64,000 bases of DNA from an uncultured Bacteroides sp. Its GTDB lineage: Bacteria; Bacteroidota; Bacteroidia; Bacteroidales; Bacteroidaceae. Where the stretch lies: the NCBI GenBank assembly GCA_944322355.1, contig CALUOT010000005.1, positions 1 to 64,000 of the forward strand. The letters are read 5' to 3'. The notes below the pieces were generated by a model that was given only the letters and a program-made list of their open reading frames with translations, was not told the origin of the DNA and did not search any database. Made by a program: the position numbers and the translations under genes. Positions 1 to 9,244 of this stretch are shown in pieces (within the stretch, counting starts at the first letter, position 1; every line of letters begins with the position of its first letter).

Positions 1-72
1 CGTTTAGCTCAGCTGGTTCAGAGCATCTGCCTTACAAGCAGAGGGTCGGCGGTTCGAATCCGTCAACGCCCA
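1..72 (+). tRNA. tRNA-Val (TAC anticodon), 5' end cut by window
   Basis: The anticodon arm reads TCTGC-CTTACAA-GCAGA, giving anticodon TAC (valine, GUA/GUG codons). The T arm (GGCGG-TTCGAAT-CCGTC) is intact. The 3' acceptor strand AACGCCC plus discriminator A ends at 72. It needs a 5' strand GGGCGTT, of which only CGTT is inside the window, so three bases are missing. CCA is not encoded as such; the sequence after the discriminator is CTT. Confidence 0.95.
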
Positions 73-81
73 CTTTACATA

Positions 82-116
82 AAAAACCGCTTCCTTTCAT
101 GAGGGAAGCGGTTTTT
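82..116. terminator. Bidirectional intrinsic terminator
   Basis: A stem AAAAACCGCTTCC pairs with GGAAGCGGTTTTT around a short loop, with A and T tracts on the two sides. It lies 10 bp after the tRNA and just after the stop of the convergent HAD-hotdog gene, so it can end transcription from both sides. Confidence 0.85.
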
Positions 117-119
117 CTT

Positions 120-1352
120 TTATCGTTTCTTCATCACGCTATTCACGACACGTACCGATGAAACCAATTTATTGGTTGAAGTGAAGACATCCACATTCCA
201 TACGTGCGACGAACGCCCTTTATGTACAATCGTACCCACAGCGCGTACCGTGTCTCCCTCATGAGCCGACGAAATATGATTGCCGCTCACCTGCATTCCA
301 ACCACGAATTCATCCGGTTGACAAAGAATCATGGAACCCAGCCCTGCCACAGTTTCTGCCAAAGCCAAAGTAGCCCCACCGTGTAAAATGCCGAAAGGCT
401 GACGCGTGCGGTGATCTACCGGCATGGTAGCTTCTACCCGTTCATCAGACACATACGTGTACTGGATGCCCAAATTTCCCATTAAAGCATGACTTGCCTG
501 AGCATTCAGCTGATCCAGTGGAATCTTCGTAGAATGAATATCAGCCAAAATCAGTTTTTCTACCGCCTGGGCTACTCCATCGTTTTCATTCGTATCTGTC
601 GTATAGTCCGCACAGATCTTGACCGAATCCACCGAATTGCCCATGGCAATTCCCATACCGGCCAACTGAATCATGGTCACATCACAGACACCGTCTCCAA
701 ACACCATGACTTCCTCACGTTTCATGCCCAGGTATTCCAGCAATACGCCTAATGTATTAGCTTTATCAATGGTACAAGGAACCACTTCGAGGAAATAAGG
801 CTCCGAACGGAATACATCAAGGACACCGTCCAATCGTTTCTTCCAATGCTCCTCCAGACCGGTCAACGCTTCTTCGTCATCACTCACCAACATACATTTG
901 CAGGGAGCGAAGTCGATAGCCGTAGAGAATTCTTCTTCCGGAATAATCCGCAAATTATTAAGCGCAGCCTCTGCCTTCACATGCTCATTATCCGGACTGT
1001 TAGTCAGCAACGTGTCATCATGATAGGTAAACAGAGCAAAGCCGTTTTTATTGGCCTTCTTCTCCAGATAAGGCAGCATCTCCGGGTTGATTCTGCGCTC
1101 AAACAAGATTTCACCATTGTTGGCATTGATAATCTGACAACCGTTATAGGACAGAATAAAACCTCCATAAAGCCCCAATTCCAATGATTGAGCCAGTGGC
1201 ATAAGTCCGTATGTCGGTCTGCCGGACGCCAACACAATACGTACCCCCATTTGCTGCACCTTCAGCAAAGCGGAAAGCGTACGTTTACTGATTTTCTTCT
1301 CATTGTTGAGAAGCGTTCCATCTACATCAAGAACCAAAAGCTTGTATTTCAT
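120..1352 (-). CDS. HAD phosphatase fused to a PaaI-type hotdog thioesterase
   Basis: The protein has 410 residues in two parts. Residues 1-270 are a Cof-type HAD hydrolase: nucleophile motif DVDGT (D9, D11), S43 in ASGRP, K197, and the metal motif GDGVCD (219-224). Residues 280-410 are a hotdog fold of the PaaI/DHNA-CoA thioesterase type, with HGG at 324-326 and the candidate general base E333 in ALAETVAG. HAD-hotdog fusions occur in Bacteroidetes, and the thioesterase half is often annotated as the menaquinone-pathway 1,4-dihydroxy-2-naphthoyl-CoA hydrolase. That assignment, and the HAD substrate, are inference. A -7 box TATCTTTG (minus strand, 1376-1383) lies 23 bp before the ATG. All catalytic positions of both halves appear intact. 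Confidence 0.9.
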   Translation of the reverse strand: MKYKLLVLDVDGTLLNNEKKISKRTLSALLKVQQMGVRIVLASGRPTYGLMPLAQSLELGLYGGFILSYNGCQIINANNGEILFERRINPEMLPYLEKKANKNGFALFTYHDDTLLTNSPDNEHVKAEAALNNLRIIPEEEFSTAIDFAPCKCMLVSDDEEALTGLEEHWKKRLDGVLDVFRSEPYFLEVVPCTIDKANTLGVLLEYLGMKREEVMVFGDGVCDVTMIQLAGMGIAMGNSVDSVKICADYTTDTNENDGVAQAVEKLILADIHSTKIPLDQLNAQASHALMGNLGIQYTYVSDERVEATMPVDHRTRQPFGILHGGATLALAETVAGLGSMILCQPDEFVVGMQVSGNHISSAHEGDTVRAVGTIVHKGRSSHVWNVDVFTSTNKLVSSVRVVNSVMKKR

Positions 1353-1437
1353 GGCTGTATATATTTGTTTATCGCCAAAGATACTATAAAAAAGTGAAAT
1401 AGCAGACAGAATACGGAAATATAACTAAAATAAACAA

Positions 1438-3528
1438 CTAAAAAGCAATGCGAATGCAACCCTCTTCCTCCAATAACCGATAGGGAATATGCAGTTCCTG
1501 ACAATCCTCAATGACTTGTTTCCGGTAATAAGGAGTCAGAGAAGAATCAATAATTACCTGCCGAATGGTGAACAGTCCGGACAATTCACTGACTCCGTCT
1601 TTATATCCTTTCGATATATAAGCATAATCGATAGGAAGCGGATGGGGCGAAGTATGATACCGCCATCGGTCATCATTCAACAGGCAAATGCGTTTCCCCC
1701 GATAGTTGACGATGTGGTTTTGCATCTGAATATCCGGAGCCTGATAAGAATCAGTGATAATTTGAGGAGTATCGAGATGAAGCCGGTTCCAATGCGGAGC
1801 CAACGAACGAGTGAGCCAAGACACATCGGGCAAACTGTCTGCACACACCAACCAAGAATGAGTCCCATCAGTTAGGCAATGCACGGCAGGACATCCTCGT
1901 ACCTGATAGAAAGCAAAGCCCGGTCGAGGTTTATGGTACAGAGAACTTCCGAAATCATAGGCTGCCAACAGCAAGAATGCCCCCAAAGCAACCCTCAGAC
2001 TACCGGCCGTCCGCATCCGCAAGCCTCGATACAATAACAGTATAGCCAAGTAAAACAAAGCCACTTCCCAGCCATCAAGCCAGCAATGGTCAATCGAAGC
2101 GTATGGCCATTGCTCAATGTGACGTAAGCCCTCATTTTGTAATTGAAGCAATTTCTCCGTAAGGAAAGCGACAGGAGGCTGCAAGGCCGGAAACGGGGCA
2201 AGCAGTAAGAGTAAGACTCCAGCATACATAATGAGCGAAGCTAAAGGAATGACCCACAGATTGGTAAACAGGAAGTGAGTAGAAAAGCGGGAGAAATAGA
2301 AGATAACCAACGGAGCCGTCCCTATTTGAGCTGCCACCGACAGGCTCATCAGTCCCCACACTTTCCGGACCAACCGATTAGAAATGGGACACCACGCATA
2401 AAACAAGGGATGAAATATCAAGATGGCAGCCACAGCCGTGAAAGATAACTGGAAACCTACATCAAATAGCCAACAGGGATTGTACAACAACATCAAAAAA
2501 GCCGTAGCAGCCAAGGTATTAGCCGATATCGCTTTTTCAGATTGCAAACAGGACAAAGCCAATAAGGAAAACATAATCACGGACCGAACCACCGAAGGAG
2601 CTAAACCCGTGAGAAAAGCGAAACCCCACAAACAACAGATGATAACGCCCAGCAGAACAGGCTTTAAAGGCTTAAAACGTCTCCACAGAGGACTGAACAG
2701 AAACCAAAATAAAGCATATAGAAAACCGATATGCAATCCCGAAAGTGCCAGGACATGACTGGCGCCCGTGACTGAATAAGTTTCGGTAATGTCTTCACTT
2801 AAATCGTCTTTGTCGCCGACAGTCAATGCCGACAATACCGCCAACTCGTCTCCCTGAAAACCCAACTGACGATAATAGGCTACAACTTTTTCCCGCTGGT
2901 CCAAAGCTTGCTGACGGAAAGGAACGGTCAACAGACGACCGCTTCGCTTCCAATGTCCGGAAGCCACATAACCGGTACCGCAAACTCCCCGATGCCGGAG
3001 GAAACGGGCATAATCGAATTCATCCGGATTACCATTGTTAGCGGGAGGAGACAGACGGGCACTAATCCATAACATATCGCCCCGTCTTAGTTGCCGGGCT
3101 ACAGAATCCTTCGGGAAATATAGCAGAAACAACTTTTCCTCATCCAGCTTTTGCAGGGTGGAATCATTCATTCGGACTTCCCGGATGGCAGAACGGCACA
3201 GTATACTCCGATTCTTTTCTTCCGGATGCTCCCGGATAACCACCTGATATACTTCTTCCTGACCACTGAAAGGAAATTGAAGGGCACTGAGTTGCCAACC
3301 GATCAGACAAAAGCCCAATGCCGCACCAATTACAAAAAGTCCAGTTCCAAACGCCACATGCCCATTACGCCGATAGCACCCATATAGGAAAAGGATACTC
3401 AACCCCATCCCTATCCCAAACACCGAAACCGGTACATCATACGGGAACGCTTCTCCGCATACAATGCCCACAGCCAGCGCAAGAAAGAGCCGCAGAAAGG
3501 GATACCGTTGTAATGTCTGAACAAACAA
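1438..3528 (-). CDS. comEC: ComEC/Rec2-family DNA channel protein
   Basis: This is a 696-residue polytopic inner-membrane protein. Three N-terminal membrane helices (about 10-80) are followed by a soluble OB-like region (about 90-210). The competence core then carries GDKDDL (238-243) and ASHVLALSGLHIG (256-268), which are hallmark ComEC motifs, followed by many membrane helices to about residue 530. ComEC moves single-stranded DNA across the inner membrane during natural transformation. The C-terminal 150 residues occupy the place of the metallo-beta-lactamase domain, but I see no HxHxDH metal motif, so that domain looks degenerate. The stop is 10 bp before the rpe stop-side boundary, so the genes are tightly packed in one direction with rpe and fmt. 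DNA uptake itself is not shown by the sequence. Confidence 0.9.
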   Translation of the reverse strand: MFVQTLQRYPFLRLFLALAVGIVCGEAFPYDVPVSVFGIGMGLSILFLYGCYRRNGHVAFGTGLFVIGAALGFCLIGWQLSALQFPFSGQEEVYQVVIREHPEEKNRSILCRSAIREVRMNDSTLQKLDEEKLFLLYFPKDSVARQLRRGDMLWISARLSPPANNGNPDEFDYARFLRHRGVCGTGYVASGHWKRSGRLLTVPFRQQALDQREKVVAYYRQLGFQGDELAVLSALTVGDKDDLSEDITETYSVTGASHVLALSGLHIGFLYALFWFLFSPLWRRFKPLKPVLLGVIICCLWGFAFLTGLAPSVVRSVIMFSLLALSCLQSEKAISANTLAATAFLMLLYNPCWLFDVGFQLSFTAVAAILIFHPLFYAWCPISNRLVRKVWGLMSLSVAAQIGTAPLVIFYFSRFSTHFLFTNLWVIPLASLIMYAGVLLLLLAPFPALQPPVAFLTEKLLQLQNEGLRHIEQWPYASIDHCWLDGWEVALFYLAILLLYRGLRMRTAGSLRVALGAFLLLAAYDFGSSLYHKPRPGFAFYQVRGCPAVHCLTDGTHSWLVCADSLPDVSWLTRSLAPHWNRLHLDTPQIITDSYQAPDIQMQNHIVNYRGKRICLLNDDRWRYHTSPHPLPIDYAYISKGYKDGVSELSGLFTIRQVIIDSSLTPYYRKQVIEDCQELHIPYRLLEEEGCIRIAF

Positions 3529-3538
3529 ATGGCGTCGT

Positions 3539-4189
3539 TTACAGGTTCTTCAAGGTATGAATGACTTCTTCCGGATGAGGAGCTTTGAATACGGCACTGC
3601 CGGCCACCAGCACATCTGCACCAGCCTCTACTAAACGCTTGCCGGTATCCGGATTTACACCTCCGTCCACTTCGATCAACGCTTTCGACCCGATCTGGGC
3701 TATCAGTTCCCGTAATTCACGTACCTTGGCCAACGAATGCTCAATGAAACGTTGCCCTCCAAATCCCGGATTGACACTCATGATCAATACCATGTGAAGC
3801 TCCGGCAAGATATCCTTTAACATCCATACCGGAGTAGCCGGATTGATAGTCACGGCCGGTTTCATTCCAGCTTCACGGATCTGCTGGACTACCCGATGCA
3901 AATGGGTACAAGCCTCGTAATGTACATTCATAATCTCTGCCCCCAACGCCTGTATATTAGGAATGAATTTCTCGGGCTGTACAATCATCAGATGAACGTC
4001 CAAGGGCTTTTTCGCTATCCGGACAATGTGTTTCAACACCGGAAAACCAAACGAAATGTTCGGCACAAACACACCATCCATAATGTCGATATGAATCCAA
4101 TCGGCTTCACTCCGGTTTATCATCTCAATATCCTTGGCCAAATTTCCGAAATCGGCAGAAAGGATGGAAGGGGCTATAAGAGGTCTCAT
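3539..4189 (-). CDS. rpe: Ribulose-phosphate 3-epimerase
   Basis: Rpe interconverts ribulose 5-phosphate and xylulose 5-phosphate in the pentose phosphate pathway. The protein has 216 residues, the normal family length. The TIM-barrel signature is complete: SILSADF near the N-terminus, metal ligands H33, D35 and H66, the phosphate loop VNPGFGGQ (139-146) and catalytic D175 in EVDGG. It lies between comEC and fmt on the same strand, with gaps of 10 and 28 bp, so the three are probably cotranscribed. Confidence 0.97.
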   Translation of the reverse strand: MRPLIAPSILSADFGNLAKDIEMINRSEADWIHIDIMDGVFVPNISFGFPVLKHIVRIAKKPLDVHLMIVQPEKFIPNIQALGAEIMNVHYEACTHLHRVVQQIREAGMKPAVTINPATPVWMLKDILPELHMVLIMSVNPGFGGQRFIEHSLAKVRELRELIAQIGSKALIEVDGGVNPDTGKRLVEAGADVLVAGSAVFKAPHPEEVIHTLKNL

Positions 4190-4217
4190 AGGCTTAGAGG
4201 TTATTAAATGTCAGTTA

Positions 4218-5186
4218 CTATTGTACACGAAAGTCATTGTTCATCCGGAACCCGCGTAGCAGTTCATCCACCTTCAAACGCTTCTTACCGGGCAGTTGCA
4301 ACGAACGGATACTTACCCAACCGTCGGCAGCAGCCACATGCAGATACGTTTTGCCATCCGTACAAATACTTCCGGGTGTCAGGTGATGGGATTGAATCAA
4401 TTTCTCCGTCTCAAATATTTTCAGCACGACCACACTGCCATCAGGTTGCACCAATTCGGTCCATGCAGTCGGATAAGGTGACAACCCACGTATGAAGTCA
4501 TAGATGCGTTTGACCGGTTGATTCCAGTCTATGCGGCAAGTCTCTTTGAAGATTTTAGGAGCCGGACGAAGTTCGCCGCTTACAGTCATATTTTCCTGGG
4601 GAATGGTCCGTACGGTTCCTTCCAATAGGGCGTCTACCGTTTCAACAATCAGTTTTCCTCCCAAGTACATCAGGCGGTCATGCACACTGCCGGCATCATC
4701 TGTATCGGCAATGGGCACAGCTACTTGCTGAATCACCTCACCGGTATCTATCTCATGTTTCAAGAAGAAAGTCGTAATACCCGTTTCCGTTTCACCGTTG
4801 ATAACGGCCCAATTGATGGGAGCTGCGCCACGATATTGCGGAAGTAACGAAGCATGAAGATTAAAAGTACCCAACCGAGGCATATTCCACACCACTTCGG
4901 GCAACATGCGGAAGGCTACCACAATCTGCAAATCGGCATTCCAGGCACGCAAGGCTTCCAAGAAAGTCTCGTCTTTCAGTTTCTCCGGCTGAAGCAAGGG
5001 CAAGTTATGCTCCAAGGCATACTGCTTGACCGGAGAATATTGTAACTTATGTCCTCTTCCGGCCGGTTTGTCGGGCATGGTAATAACGCCAACCACATTA
5101 TATCCACCTTCCACCAGGCAGCGCAATGACTCTACCGCAAATTCGGGAGTCCCCATATATACGATCCGCAAATCTTCTTTCTTCAT
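4218..5186 (-). CDS. fmt: Methionyl-tRNA formyltransferase
   Basis: Fmt formylates initiator Met-tRNA using 10-formyl-tetrahydrofolate. The protein has 322 residues. The N-terminal transferase domain carries the catalytic triad N109, H111 and D147, with the folate loop HASLLPQYRGAAP and the tRNA-contacting loop MPDKPAGRG (37-45). The C-terminal OB-like domain (about 205-322) is present. Start MKKEDLRIVYMGTPEF matches the family start. It sits 27 bp downstream of the ClC channel gene stop, on the same strand. Confidence 0.97.
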   Translation of the reverse strand: MKKEDLRIVYMGTPEFAVESLRCLVEGGYNVVGVITMPDKPAGRGHKLQYSPVKQYALEHNLPLLQPEKLKDETFLEALRAWNADLQIVVAFRMLPEVVWNMPRLGTFNLHASLLPQYRGAAPINWAVINGETETGITTFFLKHEIDTGEVIQQVAVPIADTDDAGSVHDRLMYLGGKLIVETVDALLEGTVRTIPQENMTVSGELRPAPKIFKETCRIDWNQPVKRIYDFIRGLSPYPTAWTELVQPDGSVVVLKIFETEKLIQSHHLTPGSICTDGKTYLHVAAADGWVSIRSLQLPGKKRLKVDELLRGFRMNNDFRVQ

Positions 5187-5213
5187 GTTTTTCTTCTTTA
5201 GGATTGATGTTAA

Positions 5214-7016
5214 TTATTCATCAGAGAAGCGCACCAATACTTCCCGATATGAATTGAATATTTTCGATTTGGAAACAAAGCCCAAATAAATTCCTTCCTG
5301 ATCGACCACCGGCAAATTCCAAGCCTTAGTGTCATCAAACGTCTGCATAACCTGTTCCATACTGTCCGTATCATACAGACGCGCTGGCGGAGACACCATG
5401 AAACGGTTCACCGTAAACCGATGGTACAACTCCTGCCGGAACATAATATTACGAATGTCGTCCAATCGCACAATACCCAACAACTTGCCCTCTTTATCTG
5501 TGACCGGGAATACATTCCGGCGAGACTGGGCAATAGCCTTGACCATCTCTCCCAAATCCATTTCAGGATGCACAATTGTGAAATCCTTCTCCACCACGTT
5601 CTCCATCTTCATTAGGGTCAATACGGCTTTATCCTTATGATGAGTCAGCAATTCGCCTTTCTTGGCCAGACGCATGGAATAAATGCTATGAGGTTCAAAC
5701 ACAATGATAGTCAGATAAGAACTGACGGACACAATCATCAACGGCAGAAACAGGTCATATCCACCGGTCAGTTCGGCAATGAGGAATACACCGGTCAGCG
5801 GAGCATGCATCACCCCACTCATCACACCGGCCATTCCCATCAGAGCAAAATTCTTCTCCGGCAAATAAGCCGTCATGGAGAACTCGTTACTGAAATGCGA
5901 GAAAACAAACCCGGCAATACATCCTAAATAAAGCGAAGGAGCAAATATACCACCGCAACCGCCTCCGCCATTGGTAGCACTCGAAGCGAAAACTTTGAAC
6001 AGGATAATCAGCATCAGATAGACAAGCAATAGATTGCCATGACCGTAAAAAAGGGAGTTATTCATCACGGTGTCCCAATCGGCATTACTAGTACCGTTCA
6101 ACAACAATTCAATAGTATCATACCCTTCACCATACAACGGGGGGAACAAGAATATCAAAACACTCAGCATGACGCCCCCCAAGGCCAGTTTCTTATAAGG
6201 CGTGTTCAACCGGCCGAATATGCCTTCCAGCGAATTCATGGCACGGGTAAAGTATAAAGAAACAAGACCGCAGAAAATGCCCAGCATAATAACGTACGGA
6301 ATACGCCCCAACTCAAAAGGTTCGTCCATGTGAAACTGGAACATGGCTTCCTGCCCGGTGACTACATAAGAAAGCGTAGCCGCCGTAACCGAAGAAATCA
6401 ACAGGGGAAGCAACGAAGTCATCGTCAGATCTATCATCAATACCTCCAAAGTAAAGACCAATCCCGCAATCGGTGCCTTGAAGATACCGGCCACAGCCCC
6501 CGCCGCTCCGCAACCCACCAGCAGCATCAGAGTCCGATATTCCATCTTAAACAAACTGCCCAAATTGGAACCGATGGCCGAACCCGTCAATACAATCGGC
6601 GCCTCTGCTCCTACCGAACCACCAAAACCGATAGTAATGGAACTGGCAAGGATAGACGACCAGGTATTATGCCGCTTGATGCGGCTCTGCCGGCGGGAAA
6701 TGGCATATAGAATCTTCGTCACACCATGACTGATGTCGTCCTTAACCACATAACGCACAAACAAGCCTGTCAGGAAAATACCCACCACCGGATACACCAA
6801 ATAAAGATAGTTGGCTTCCGTTGTATCGAAATTCTCCGTCAGGAAGTTCTGTATCCAATGTATCAACAGCTTCAGCAGCAAAGCAGCCAAAGCCGTACAA
6901 ATGCCGACCAGGAAACTGAGCAGCAAGATAAAACGCTTTTCCTTAATATTCTTTTCACGCCAGACCAGAAAGCGTTGCAACCAATTTCTTTTTTCTCCCT
7001 TCATCGCTCCGCTCAC
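5214..7016 (-). CDS. ClC-family chloride channel/antiporter with two CBS domains
   Basis: This 600-residue membrane protein has about ten hydrophobic segments. ClC selectivity-filter motifs are visible: GAEAP in place of GREGP, which supplies the gating glutamate, and GGGGCGGIFAP for the second filter motif. Two CBS domains follow from about residue 460, with repeated VxDxEGxxLGIVxLD-like strands; they usually sense adenine nucleotides. The start is a GTG at 7016 overlapping the upstream Sua5 stop as GTGA. An ATG four codons in (7004) is an alternative. The overlap argues for translational coupling with the Sua5 gene. Whether it is a channel or a Cl-/H+ exchanger cannot be decided here. Confidence 0.92.
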   Translation of the reverse strand: MSGAMKGEKRNWLQRFLVWREKNIKEKRFILLLSFLVGICTALAALLLKLLIHWIQNFLTENFDTTEANYLYLVYPVVGIFLTGLFVRYVVKDDISHGVTKILYAISRRQSRIKRHNTWSSILASSITIGFGGSVGAEAPIVLTGSAIGSNLGSLFKMEYRTLMLLVGCGAAGAVAGIFKAPIAGLVFTLEVLMIDLTMTSLLPLLISSVTAATLSYVVTGQEAMFQFHMDEPFELGRIPYVIMLGIFCGLVSLYFTRAMNSLEGIFGRLNTPYKKLALGGVMLSVLIFLFPPLYGEGYDTIELLLNGTSNADWDTVMNNSLFYGHGNLLLVYLMLIILFKVFASSATNGGGGCGGIFAPSLYLGCIAGFVFSHFSNEFSMTAYLPEKNFALMGMAGVMSGVMHAPLTGVFLIAELTGGYDLFLPLMIVSVSSYLTIIVFEPHSIYSMRLAKKGELLTHHKDKAVLTLMKMENVVEKDFTIVHPEMDLGEMVKAIAQSRRNVFPVTDKEGKLLGIVRLDDIRNIMFRQELYHRFTVNRFMVSPPARLYDTDSMEQVMQTFDDTKAWNLPVVDQEGIYLGFVSKSKIFNSYREVLVRFSDE

Positions 7017-7576
7017 TGTCTGATGATTTTTATCACACCGCCTTCATCCAGTTTAATAATGCTCGACGGTTTAGGAGATCCGACCTCATCTTGCCGATAA
7101 CCGACAATATAGTCCACGGCCGATTTAATGGTTTCACTGATTTCACTGAAATTACGGGGTGATGGTTGACCGCTGATATTGGCCGAAGTCGATACAATCG
7201 CTTTTCGGAACTGCTGACACAAGCGTTGCGAGAACACCTCGTTAGTCACCCGGATGCCTACGCTTCCATCTTCTGCCAGCAGGTTGGGAGCCAAATTGCG
7301 TGCGCCCGAATAAATGATAGTAAGCGGCTTATCGGCTAACTCAATCAGGTCCCAAGCTATGTTAGGCACATCCTGCACATAAAAATCCACCTTGACAGGC
7401 GTGTCCACCAACACCAGCATGGCTTTGCTGTCGGCCCGTTGTTTAATTTCATATACGCGGCGCACAGCTTCTTCGTTGGTAGCGTCGCATCCTATGCCCC
7501 AAATGGTGTCTGTGGGATACAGTATAACTCCCCCTTCACGCATCACTTGACAGGCTTTCTTAATATCTTCTGTCAT
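7013..7576 (-). CDS. L-threonylcarbamoyladenylate synthase (Sua5/YrdC family)
   Basis: This enzyme makes threonylcarbamoyl-AMP from threonine, bicarbonate and ATP for the t6A37 tRNA modification. I chose the ATG at 7576, which gives 187 residues starting MTEDIKKACQVMREGG, because it is preceded by a purine-rich GAAGAG and matches the single-domain family length. The open frame extends 31 codons further upstream without family-like sequence. Motifs seen are YPTDTIWGIGCDA, KQRADSKAM and STSANISGQP, all typical of the YrdC fold. The stop overlaps the GTG start of the downstream ClC gene. Confidence 0.93.
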   Translation of the reverse strand: MTEDIKKACQVMREGGVILYPTDTIWGIGCDATNEEAVRRVYEIKQRADSKAMLVLVDTPVKVDFYVQDVPNIAWDLIELADKPLTIIYSGARNLAPNLLAEDGSVGIRVTNEVFSQRLCQQFRKAIVSTSANISGQPSPRNFSEISETIKSAVDYIVGYRQDEVGSPKPSSIIKLDEGGVIKIIRQ

Positions 7577-7665
7577 GATCTCTTCACTTTTTCGGGTTGA
7601 TTGATACGCAAAAGTACAAATTTCGTTTAGATAACAAAAGAGTTTGCCAACAGACTTGCATAAAA

Positions 7666-8577
7666 TCACAGGCTATCCACCTCTTCCCGAGATAATCCTG
7701 TGGTCGCTATAATATTTTCAGATTTTATTCCTATACGCTTAAGATTACGTGCTATTTCAAATTGTTTCTTCCGCTCCCCTTCCATTACTCCTTTTGCATG
7801 TCCATCATTCCAGGAATCTTCCAATACAATTTGGCTCACACTAAAACTGTCCACCGCCTTGTCATAGGCGATACGGTCTGCTTCAGACAAGTTGGCAACG
7901 GCAGCTAAACGGTCTAAACGCTGAAAGACTTGCTCTTTCAAGGCATCGGGCATTCTGTTCCACTGGTTCATATTCTTCAATGCATATATAAGTTTGTCAT
8001 ACAAGGTATTACAGTCAGATAGTTCCTTGGTAAAATAAGGGAACTGCAAGTAGATTTGGCGAAAATGCGCATTTACCACTCGACCGTTTTCCCGGTCTGC
8101 TATCACCGTGTCCGTACGGAATTTTGATTCCAGCTCCTGTTCTTTGAAGTTCATCAAGAAGATGCCGTACACAGTAGAGAGTCGGTAACGCTTGCCGTAT
8201 GATACTTGTTCTTCACATAGCATTCCTGAAGCTCCTTCGGGAACTTTAATTTTTTCGGTGATAGGTTGTTCAATTTGTCTGCTGATAGCCCGGCTCACAT
8301 AGTAGAGTGTACGGTCAAGGAAATTACTGTGCCAACGGTTCTGCATCTCCACGATGATGTACTCTCCGCTATCCGTCTGGCAATATAGATCATAAATGAT
8401 ACCTGCATCGTTCCGGTTTTCCGAATGGTCTTCTTTGTCCAGAAACGTCAGGTCTTCTATATGGTGTTCTCCGGCCAGGAGTTCGTTCAGCAGCGTAATG
8501 AGTAGGGGCTTACTGGCCGGTTGCCCGAAAATGATTTTAAATCCGATGTCCGTAAACGGGTTAACGAAATGCGACAT
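7666..8577 (-). CDS. Rpn-family PD-(D/E)XK nuclease (putative transposase-like)
   Basis: The protein has 303 residues and starts MSHFVNPFTDIGFKIIFG, a typical N-terminus of the recombination-promoting nuclease family (PD-(D/E)XK transposase-like). The nuclease core is visible as GIIYDLYCQT followed by EYIIVEMQN, which gives the D...ExQ active-site pattern around residues 60-80. The C-terminal part has a small helical region and ends in a short helix-turn-helix-like segment (IGIKSENIIATTGLSREEV). E. coli RpnA stimulates RecA-independent recombination; a role here is inference. It has its own strong promoter at 8606-8637 and shows no inverted repeats or duplications that would mark a recent insertion. 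Confidence 0.88.
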   Translation of the reverse strand: MSHFVNPFTDIGFKIIFGQPASKPLLITLLNELLAGEHHIEDLTFLDKEDHSENRNDAGIIYDLYCQTDSGEYIIVEMQNRWHSNFLDRTLYYVSRAISRQIEQPITEKIKVPEGASGMLCEEQVSYGKRYRLSTVYGIFLMNFKEQELESKFRTDTVIADRENGRVVNAHFRQIYLQFPYFTKELSDCNTLYDKLIYALKNMNQWNRMPDALKEQVFQRLDRLAAVANLSEADRIAYDKAVDSFSVSQIVLEDSWNDGHAKGVMEGERKKQFEIARNLKRIGIKSENIIATTGLSREEVDSL

Positions 8578-8605
8578 GTCTTCTATGTTTTTTATTAGCC
8601 TTGGA

Positions 8606-8637
8606 CAAAGATAGCATTTCTTCCGATAATATGCAAA
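8606..8637 (-). promoter_or_regulatory. Promoter of the Rpn nuclease gene
   Basis: On the minus strand, TTTG (8637-8634) is followed after 20 bp by TATCTTTG (8613-8606). Both boxes and the spacing match the Bacteroides housekeeping promoter. The ATG is 28 bp downstream of the -7 box. Confidence 0.8.
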
Positions 8638-8751
8638 TGAAAGTATTTCTCATGGTTCAACGATTTAGAAAAGACAAAAATAACCCGACATCCTATCTTT
8701 TGCATAAAAACGAAGTATGTTCGAGTGGAAAACATGCTTTGTTTCGAGGTA

Positions 8752-8839
8752 TTACATTTAATGAAACGTTGCGTTACCTTTAAAGAAAACCTATGTACCA
8801 TTTAAAGAAAAAACATGTATCTTTCATTCTTCGTTCTTC
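8752..8839. repeat. 22-bp-period array, word TTTAAAGAAAA
   Basis: The word TTTAAtG/TTTAAAG recurs at 8757, 8779 and 8801, exactly 22 bp apart. Units begin TTACATTTAATGAAA, TTACCTTTAAAGAAA and TACCATTTAAAGAAA; a fourth, degenerate unit follows at 8818. It shares only its period with the other arrays in the window. Confidence 0.65.
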
Positions 8840-9019
8840 ATTAGCTTCGCTCAAAACAACTTTTATTATTTCATTAGTGTATAGTCTTCATTAAATTGCT
8901 TTCACGCTTTCACCGACCAACAATCCACTGATTATTAACAAGATATAGTGAAAGATAAATCTTTCACCGTATCTTTCATCCTCAAAAGACAGACTCAGTT
9001 AGCTTTATTCTTTTAGGAG

Positions 9020-9107
9020 TGTGAAGACTTCACAGTAGTACTGTGACGATGTAACATCAGGGATGTGAAGGTGTAACATCAGTACTGTGAAGGCTTCACA
9101 CTAAAAT
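9020..9107. repeat. 22-bp-period array, word TGTGAAG
   Basis: TGTGA starts at 9020, 9042, 9064 and 9086, four units spaced exactly 22 bp. Units 1 and 4 are palindromic (TGTGAAGnCTTCACA). Units 2 and 3 share GTAACATCAG in their second half. It lies about 140 bp downstream of the stop of the minus-strand sus operon. Confidence 0.75.
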
Positions 9108-9165
9108 CGCAAAGGGGTGTGAAAGCTTTCACACTTTGTAAAACATGCCGGACATACTAATAAAA

Positions 9166-9205
9166 ATCCCTATCCGTTAGCTACAAGAGCCATACGGATA
9201 GGGAT
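9166..9205 (-). terminator. Terminator of the expressed sus operon
   Basis: A 12-bp perfect stem (ATCCCTATCCGT with ACGGATAGGGAT) has a 16-nt loop and is followed on the minus strand by TTTTA. It lies 40 bp after the stop of the 686-residue lipoprotein gene. Confidence 0.85.
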
Positions 9206-9244
9206 CAGAAAATTAGCTGTTAAGCCAAACAGGCCAAACTATAC

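Larger units (their letters stand above)
8578..9244. other. 667-bp gene-free interval with repeats
   Basis: This stretch separates the Rpn gene from the 3' end of the expressed sus operon. It holds the Rpn promoter, two unrelated 22-bp-period arrays (8752-8839 and 9020-9107), a perfect-arm dyad GTGAAAGAT/ATCTTTCAC at 8948-8967 with further CTTTCAC copies at 8899-8913, a GTGTGAAAG/CTTTCACAC dyad at 9117-9134, and a terminator at 9166-9205. Short open frames here have no recognisable content and overlap the repeats; I do not call genes. Confidence 0.7.

Noticed and set aside
7666..8577. Rpn-family gene as an insertion sequence
   Set aside because: No terminal inverted repeats or target duplications are visible and it has a normal host-type promoter.
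8601..8801. Short open frames of about 60-68 codons on both strands after the Rpn promoter
   Set aside because: They overlap the promoter and repeat array and have no ribosome site or recognisable sequence.
8752..9107. Possible CRISPR array (regular short repeats)
   Set aside because: The 22-bp period includes the repeat itself, with no unique spacers of 30 bp or more, and no cas gene is in the window.
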